Source: Dysidea avara (Eukaryota; Porifera; Demospongiae; Dictyoceratida; Dysideidae). From it: 64,000 nucleotides of DNA. The notes under the pieces are model-generated. The model searched no databases. It worked only from the letters and a program-made list of their open reading frames with translations, and was not told where the DNA came from. The stretch spans positions 992,001 through 1,056,000 of the forward strand of contig NC_089272.1 in assembly GCF_963678975.1 (NCBI RefSeq), in the 5' to 3' direction. A program made the translations under genes and the position numbers. Positions 58,121-64,000 of the stretch are shown here, one piece after another (the stretch's first letter is position 1; each line of letters starts with the position of its first letter).

Positions 58121-61100
58121 ATGGCAGAGCCTAAATCTTATATAGTAGCCATTGACAATTATGATGAAGTAGTTAATACAATTCCAGTGGAGGAGATGCT
58201 CTGGAAATTGCGTACTACACAAGTGATCAATTTTAGTGACAAGCAAATCATCATGTCGGAAAAACCTGATGTCAAACCGACCTGAATGTCTTTTGGATAA
58301 TTACATTATGAAACAGCTTATCATTGAAAAAGATGTACCATTTCTACCACTTCTTGATGTGATGAGAGAGAGTGGAAAGTGTGACGATTTAGTGAAGAAG
58401 ATTTACCAAGAGTTAGGAATGGAAATGCCACAAAGTAAGAACTATTTGCTATGTAGTTTTAGTCAGTATTTTAACAAGGTACAGTAAGTTAAAAAGTTTG
58501 CTTTGGTGAGGGAAAGGACCTATAAAGATGGTCAGATGATATTGTAGTTGTTCAGTAATTATACATATACGTGATTGTAGTATGTTGTATTCCTTCTTAT
58601 GTACAGTCTAGATATTTTCCACAAATTTCAGATACTGCCTTTAACCCAGTATAAGGACTATACAGTACCTGGCTTGGTAGACTGAATCTTGTGAGTTCTG
58701 TGCTTTAATTACGGTATTGTAATGGTTACATATAGACCTGGTGTAGGTCCTTACATGTACAATGGTATAAGTACAGTCATAGCATCAAACCATAAGTTGA
58801 CCTTGAATGGACCTTATGCGCATTGATATCACAACATAAAAATGGTGTGAGGACTTTGTACACAGTTGTATTGGGAGAGATAGTGTTTCACTGTGATAAC
58901 AATTATATACAGCAGCAAGGGGCAAGGTGAGGCATACATACTTACAAGGCAAATGCGCACAGTTTTGCATGCATATCAAAACTTAGGTCTGCGCAACTTA
59001 GTACCACTTCACAATAACTAGCCTCTTACCTTCATTATCGAATGGATCCATGTCGTGAAAGCCAAAAATGAAGCTCACTTTGGTTACTATGGGTGAATAC
59101 ATGATGAAGTCCCCACACTAACAAGGCCTTTTTGTCAATTATCACATCAATGTGGATAAGGTTTGTTGAAACATATTAGCATACACTAGTTTCTGGTTGG
59201 AGTCTTGGTAGTCTTCACATAGCAGTTCCAACAGAATCAAAAAGATTTTGTGTTAATTGTGCAACTTTAATTTCAGTCGCTATTAGCTATGTCTAAACTG
59301 TATGATTGTAGGCTCCCTGAGAACTTTAAATCTGTTTTATTCTCTCGAAATAGGTTTTCTGTACAAATTCTATAGCTCACATGAACATGTTGACCCTCCT
59401 CTGATTGTGTACTATGAAGGGATTTGTTCACTAAAGACTGCATTTAGATTTCATCAATTGCCTAATCTGTTAATCACAATATCTCATTATTATGTCAATC
59501 CCATTGTTCTCTTGTGTGGGTTCACCAGTTAAATGATTATGTTACAAAACATGTAAACAAACAAGCATAAGGAAAATTAGCATGGATCATAGAATAAGCT
59601 ATTAATCATACAGTACAATATTAGTGATCATGAAGGTTTGAGCTTTTTGGTCAAATATACAACCCCCCCCCCCCCCCCAAAAAAACAGCCTCCCAATACC
59701 TTCATGGCGCTGGTGAAGTATAAGCAAACCCAAAAGTGTCTGCAAAGCAGCCAAAAATGCTTTTGATAAGTTGGTATGAATGTTAGCAAATTTTCTGATG
59801 CTTGCCTGATGGCTTCAGACAGGCTATGTACGGGCTTGACTTTTTTCACTGTTTGACATAAATGCTTACACACGTGATCCCCGTAGATTTCAAGAGCGAT
59901 TTACATGCCTGGAGTAGTGCGGGCTGAATGGGATTGACCGGCTGAATAGACTAAACTTGAACTGCACTCTCGAATGGTATTTGTGAAGACTTTCGTGAGC
60001 GCTTGGTTAAACTTTCAATACAATATGTATGCGCTCATGTGTGCGTGTCCAGCCTCCTCTGGCTTCAGCCCAACTGGTTCCTTTTGGCATACTGCAGTTA
60101 TGCAGTACGTGCAATGCATGCTTCATGGACTTACAGTACCTGTGTCCTCTTATGTGTCCCATCCATTTATCTATCTTTGCTGACAGCGAAAGGTGTCAAT
60201 TTGCAGTGGTGTAGCATGATGCTTCCTTATGCAATGTAAATTATCAGAGCTTTCTGTTGAAACTTGATTGGTTCCAGAGGTCCTTCACATTGCGTGTAAG
60301 GGACTGAACACAGCTGCAAACAGCATAGTGGTACTTTGCTTTCAGTAATAATTGATAGTTGGGTTATGTGTTCAGATGTAAAATTAATTTCAGCGAATGC
60401 CTGGTGACTATAGTCATCATCCTTTTGATTTAGTCATAATTATGTCCTTAAAAAGGTAAACAAACAAGTAGGAAAAAAAAGAATTTTCAGTCTGATTAGG
60501 GGTCATAGCAATAAAAAGTAATGAAACAAGAGAGGTCACCTACACCTGCAGATATACTAGTGGACACTTAATCCCTATTTCAGTTATATACCCATGACTG
60601 AATTAGTGTTAAATGTCCACTAGTATAATATATGTTATATGGGGTAGTGATAAAAGCTGGAACGGAATGGAACGGAATGGGGCATGCGCAAAATGAATAA
60701 ATCGTTTCTGTATATTGTACACCATTTTTTACCATTACATAGTGACTAGAATTGTGCTGAAGTTAGTTTTCTTCTACTTGTATGCATGCTAGAAATCGCT
60801 CATTCGAAGTTTCTATTCAATGCCCACTGCACGAAATTGTTTGCAATTACCTACCTACACCAAGAGTAAATAATGGAAGAGAGAGTATCCAACTGCCATA
60901 TACTGCATCAAAAATGAGCACCTCAAGTAGAGAAGCCATCCTGTAGTGCTTTCAAAGACAGTGTTGAATGAAGTAATGAACACCTGCTAGCTCAGACTGT
61001 TTGAAGTGTCCAGGCATGATTTGAAGTCAAACAGTCTGAGCTAGCAGGTGTTTATTACTTTATTCAACACTTACTTTGACAGTATTACAGGATGGCTTCT

Positions 61101-62161
61101 CTACTTGACGTGCTCATTTTTGATGTAGTATATGGCAGTTGGATACTCTCTCTTCCATTATTTACTCTTGCCTACACTGAAAAACTATCATTTAACCTGT
61201 GACACTATTATTTTGTAAGCACTGTAAGCATATCATTCATAGCCCATACACTGTGGTTAACTCTCGTAAATTATAGACGCTTTGGAAAACCACGCCTTCT
61301 CTTTAAAAACTATAGTAACCAAGCCGCTGCCATTTTCATTGGGGCCAGTGCACATAGTGGCGTATGGCATATTCCTTTATACTTTTTTGCAGTACCACTG
61401 TTTATTTCCTTTTGGAAAAGGAGAAGTGTGTTTTCGAGAAAGGTCAATTACTCCATAAAGATAATCAGTCCTCACATAGAAAGTGGTGTAGTGAAAAAGT
61501 GGGAAAAGATGTCAGCTAAATTTTGTGACATTGATGTGATGAAAACTCAGCTGTCAACAGATTTTGCAGAGTATATTCGAGGGACAGAATTTACCTTTGG
61601 TTATATTCAACCAGGGAATGGAGCTAAAGGCAGACAAAAGCCCCTGGTTGATAGTGAAGAACTTTCAACTATGTACAAACTTTATAGAGTGAAGAAGCAA
61701 GTTGTGTTATGGTTAAAAGTAATGAAGTCTAAGAGGCCACTTAATGCCGATAACCCAACCACTAAAATGCACTTTCGGAGTAATGACGAAGGACATCTGG
61801 AAAATAATTTCACAAGTGCAAGTTATTTTTGATGATTTAGAGGAGCATCACAATAATTCAAAGAAATTTAGTCCAGAACAATTGAGGGCATGGGCTCACA
61901 TGATTCAAATGAAAAAGCATCAGTCTTACGAAACTCCCCCAGACAAGCCTTTTTTTGTGATCATCACATAAGTAAACCCGCACTGAGTCAGACTCAACCG
62001 TGGAAGGCCGGTCTTTAAGTCCAGGGAAAAGAATGACCTACCACACTGAATACATTGAGCAGTCAAGTAAATGGCACGACTTATTGGAGAAAGGAGCCAT
62101 TTCCCAAGCTGAATTCCAAGAACTCCAAGGAACTATACTACAAGACATCAAGAACTTGTAG
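58121..62161 (+). CDS. CARD-like N-terminus with an unrecognised C-terminal region
   Basis: Exon 1 (58121-58434) starts ATGGCAGAG and reads EEMLWKLRTTQVINFSDKQI then, after a one-base break near 58283, LLDNYIMKQLIIEKDVPFLP and LLDVMRESGKCDDLVKKI. This six-helix pattern resembles a CARD, a homotypic adaptor module. It ends MPQ|gtaaga in phase 1. Exon 2 starts after tttttttgcag at 61393 in matching phase. It reads SPHIESGVVKKWEKMSAKFC, FTFGYIQPGNGAKGRQKPLV and, after breaks near 61770 and 61970, FDDLEEHHNNSKKFSPEQLR, PPDKPFF and finally KWHDLLEKGAISQAEFQELQ to a stop. The last block resembles a SHOCT-like short helical end. The gene as a whole is unrecognised. Frame breaks leave open whether it works. 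Confidence 0.55.
59640..60385 (-). repeat. Interspersed repeat family D, copy 4
   Basis: Complement of the family D blocks: gatggcttcagacaggctat, cgggcttgacttttttcact, ggttccttttggcatactgc, gtgcaatgcatgcttcatgg, with an unrelated stretch (about 59870-60050) in the middle. A poly-C run lies near 59664. Confidence 0.65.
60497..60640. mobile_element. MITE family C copy 3, truncated
   Basis: Matches the left arm and centre of 40224-40438 (gattaggggtcatagcaata, acacctgcagatatactagt, catgactgaattagtg) but the right arm is lost after ccactagtata. Confidence 0.75.
60861..61170. mobile_element. 310-bp fold-back MITE with 7-bp duplication
   Basis: Inverted arms of about 135 bp start caagagtaaataatggaaga and end with the inverse (tcttccattatttactcttg) around a short loop near 61010-61020. 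The 7-bp cctacac flanks both ends (60854-60860 and 61171-61177). Confidence 0.85.
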
Positions 62162-62341
62162 TGACGTGCATTGTGTGATGACTTGGCTGTAAGAGCCAAT
62201 ATTTCATAGCTAGCTAACATTTTTTGATTAGTGTAGCTAGTTCAGCTCGAAAGGAAACTTTTTTTATTGTACACATGAGTTGTTTTTTTAAGTGACAACA
62301 TAATACCACAATAAAAAAATTGTTATTTATACTATCACAAG

Positions 62342-63231
62342 CTAAGAGTATTTGCAATGAGTTATCCACTGCTTACAGTTGTCTACAGTGAGGCAATTTA
62401 AGAATGCTGACTTTATGATAGGGGGTGGGTCACTAACTGTCTGAAGTAGCTCATCATGGTCCTTCAGATATGCTTTAACTGAACTGAATGCATACTCTAT
62501 TGGGTTGAAATCCGGGCTATACGGTGGTAAATAATAAAGTAAGATTCCAACATTATCAAGCAAACTTTTGACTTCTTCAACATGGTGAATGGAGCAGTTG
62601 TCCATTATAACCCCTGATTTCTTTATTGCATCATCATAAGGTTCCATCTCAGGAATTAGTGTACCTCTGATAAAGTCTGCAAACATTTCTCCATTTACAG
62701 TGCCATAGGTAAGTTCTGCACCTACATGTCCATCAGTAGAAATAGCTGCTATAGCAGACACTCTTCTTCCATGGGCTAAACATCTCGTACATGTTGGTGT
62801 TATACCTCTTAAACTGTACCCGAACTTACACAAACATGATTCCTGGAATCTGTGCCAGTTTTGTCCACCCATACACAATGGTCTGCACAGAAATGAGAAA
62901 TGTTTGCTTGAAAAATAGATCTGTAATGGATTGACTTTTCAAGGGCAATTACCTGCACCTTATTTCTGGTATATCCATTCCTTTGCAGGATTTGACATAC
63001 AGTAGAACCTGACATACCAAAGCCAGTAGCACTTTTGATGTAGCTGCAGATTTCATGCAGATACATAGAAGGATCCTCCATTAGCATCCCTAGCACCAGT
63101 AATTCACTGTTCATCAAATGTTCGACGGTTGTACCTAGCTGAAAAGGTTATCTGCTGATCCACAGTGCCACTAGATTTGAACTTGTTTGAATATTCTATG
63201 CGCTGTAGAAGGGGCGATATGAAGCCCTTCA
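62342..63231 (-). pseudogene. Tc1/IS630-type DDE transposase
   Basis: Minus strand: the N-terminal helix-turn-helix remnant LAEGLHIAPSTAHRIFKQ (63231 down), then after breaks MYLHEICSYIKSATGFGMSG and CVWVDKTGTDSRN (first catalytic D). After a break near 62850 come FGYSLRGITPTC, SGVIMDNCSIHHVEEVK (second D) and LPPYSPDFNPIEYAFSSVKA (E), ending at a stop at 62342. I count 34 residues between second D and E, i.e. DD34E, as in Tc1-type transposases. The N-terminus is cut by the hAT-type element starting at 63234 and the frame is broken at least three times, so it is dead. Confidence 0.85.
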
Positions 63232-63233
63232 GC

Positions 63234-64000
63234 CAGGGGCGTAGCTAGCCAGACGATGGTGGGGGGGCAGGCATCCCCCACAAAACACTTGACATTGTTC
63301 ATAATTGCACAAAAGGCTAATGACCCAGTGACGGGCTAGCCAACATACGGTGTTGTATTATTACAGCTTATGTAACTAGCTACATAACTACTTCATTACT
63401 GATTGCTATAAGTATTTTCGTCGAGCATCATCGCACGTGCCACAACTGTATTCCAACAAATTCGCCCACAATCCAGTAAAACTACGTGTCAGATACTCAT
63501 AGTCTGTGCTGCAGTCCTAGCATACTGGCATAGTATGACGAGCTCACTCACTTCAGCCGGCTAAATTCAAACGCCATGTATTTGCACGGAATCCTAACTC
63601 TACACCTTTCCTGTTAGAATTTCAGTGTAAGCTTGTGACGGATCATCTGACTGACTGACAAAGTGAAAAAATTAAACTGGCATGCCACTATACACTGTAC
63701 GAAGATCCAGTGTGATTAACTCGGGAAAATAAAGTTGGTCCATTTAACACTTTATCACCTCGTAGGTTTGTAGCATCATTGCATATCACTTGTCACTTCT
63801 GAGTTGCGACTCTTGCGAAGTCACTTTGAGCGGGTAATCTAGGTTCAAAAATTGTACTATCACGTGAGTAGTGTAGGCTAAATATAGAATTGTGTCTAAT
63901 ATTTTCGTTCGGTGAAGGCAAGTGTCTATATGGGGGAAACCCCTGGGGATTTGGGAATACCTTATTTTTAGCGCATCGTTTTATTAATTGCTTGTAACGC
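63234..64000. mobile_element. hAT-type element, second copy of the 901-bp family
   Basis: Starts caggggcgtagctagccaga and is collinear with 19316-20030 (gaaacactc/aaaacactt, ttcataattgcacaaaaggc, gtgttgtattattacagctt, atcatcgcacgtgccacaac, ttttcgttcg) to about 63910, where it diverges. It begins inside the transposase frame. The right end and target duplication are not visible, so it either extends past the window or was truncated. Confidence 0.8.

Larger units (their letters stand above)
58435..61392. other. 2.96-kb intron with three repeats
   Basis: Between the phase-matched exons lie family D copy 4, a partial MITE family C copy and a fold-back element, listed separately. The ORF at 59302-59532 is not supported. 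Confidence 0.5.

Overview
This is a eukaryotic, AT-rich, repeat-laden assembly window. It has spliced genes with GT-AG introns, many small inverted-repeat transposons and decayed retroelements, and no prokaryotic operons, CRISPR or IS elements. The recognisable host genes are animal-type: a Fringe-like glycosyltransferase and CARD-like death-fold exons. Together with the style of the retroelement proteins, this points to a non-bilaterian metazoan, most likely a sponge. That placement is inference; no marker gene fixes it.

Layout. 1-7158: AT-rich DNA with small transposons (a TA-flanked mariner-type MITE, a hAT-type MITE with a perfect 8-bp duplication), a 36-bp minisatellite and an unrecognised minus-strand multi-exon gene (about 4465-5632). 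7159-7358 is a 200-N gap. 7359-10720 is a 27-bp satellite whose orientation flips at about 8584. 10.8-17 kb: a LINE fragment, a 600-bp fold-back element, several MITEs and a CA microsatellite. 17.0-17.9 kb: a possible host exon. 17.96-21.16 kb: a 5'-truncated retroelement (reverse transcriptase plus a C-terminal nuclease-like region) broken by a 901-bp hAT-type element and a 577-bp Mutator-like element that carries a tRNA-like segment. 22.0-22.3 kb: a CARD-like terminal exon. 23.5-25.3 kb: an antisense LINE. 25.7-26.2 kb: a second copy of the first hAT-type MITE family. 29.2-38.6 kb: two more retroelement copies, a LINE split by a 2-kb fold-back element made of TTTATAAATC-type repeats, and the 3' half of a Gypsy-type retrotransposon with a 128-bp LTR.

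41.75-48.8 kb holds the best host gene, a plus-strand Fringe-like beta-1,3-N-acetylglucosaminyltransferase in at least seven exons; its 5' exons are not found. 49-57.9 kb is mostly MITEs with a small unrecognised ORF. 58.1-62.2 kb is a plus-strand two-exon gene with an N-terminal CARD-like domain and an unrecognised C-terminal region. 62.3-64 kb has a broken Tc1/IS630-type transposase interrupted by a second copy of the 901-bp hAT-type element.

The window is mainly a record of nested transposition. Almost every coding region carries one-base frame breaks, in host genes as well as in mobile elements, so decay and assembly indels must be told apart before any gene is called dead. A 20-bp near-palindromic module (tactctaatagagcagtcac and its complement) recurs in several MITE families whose termini differ.
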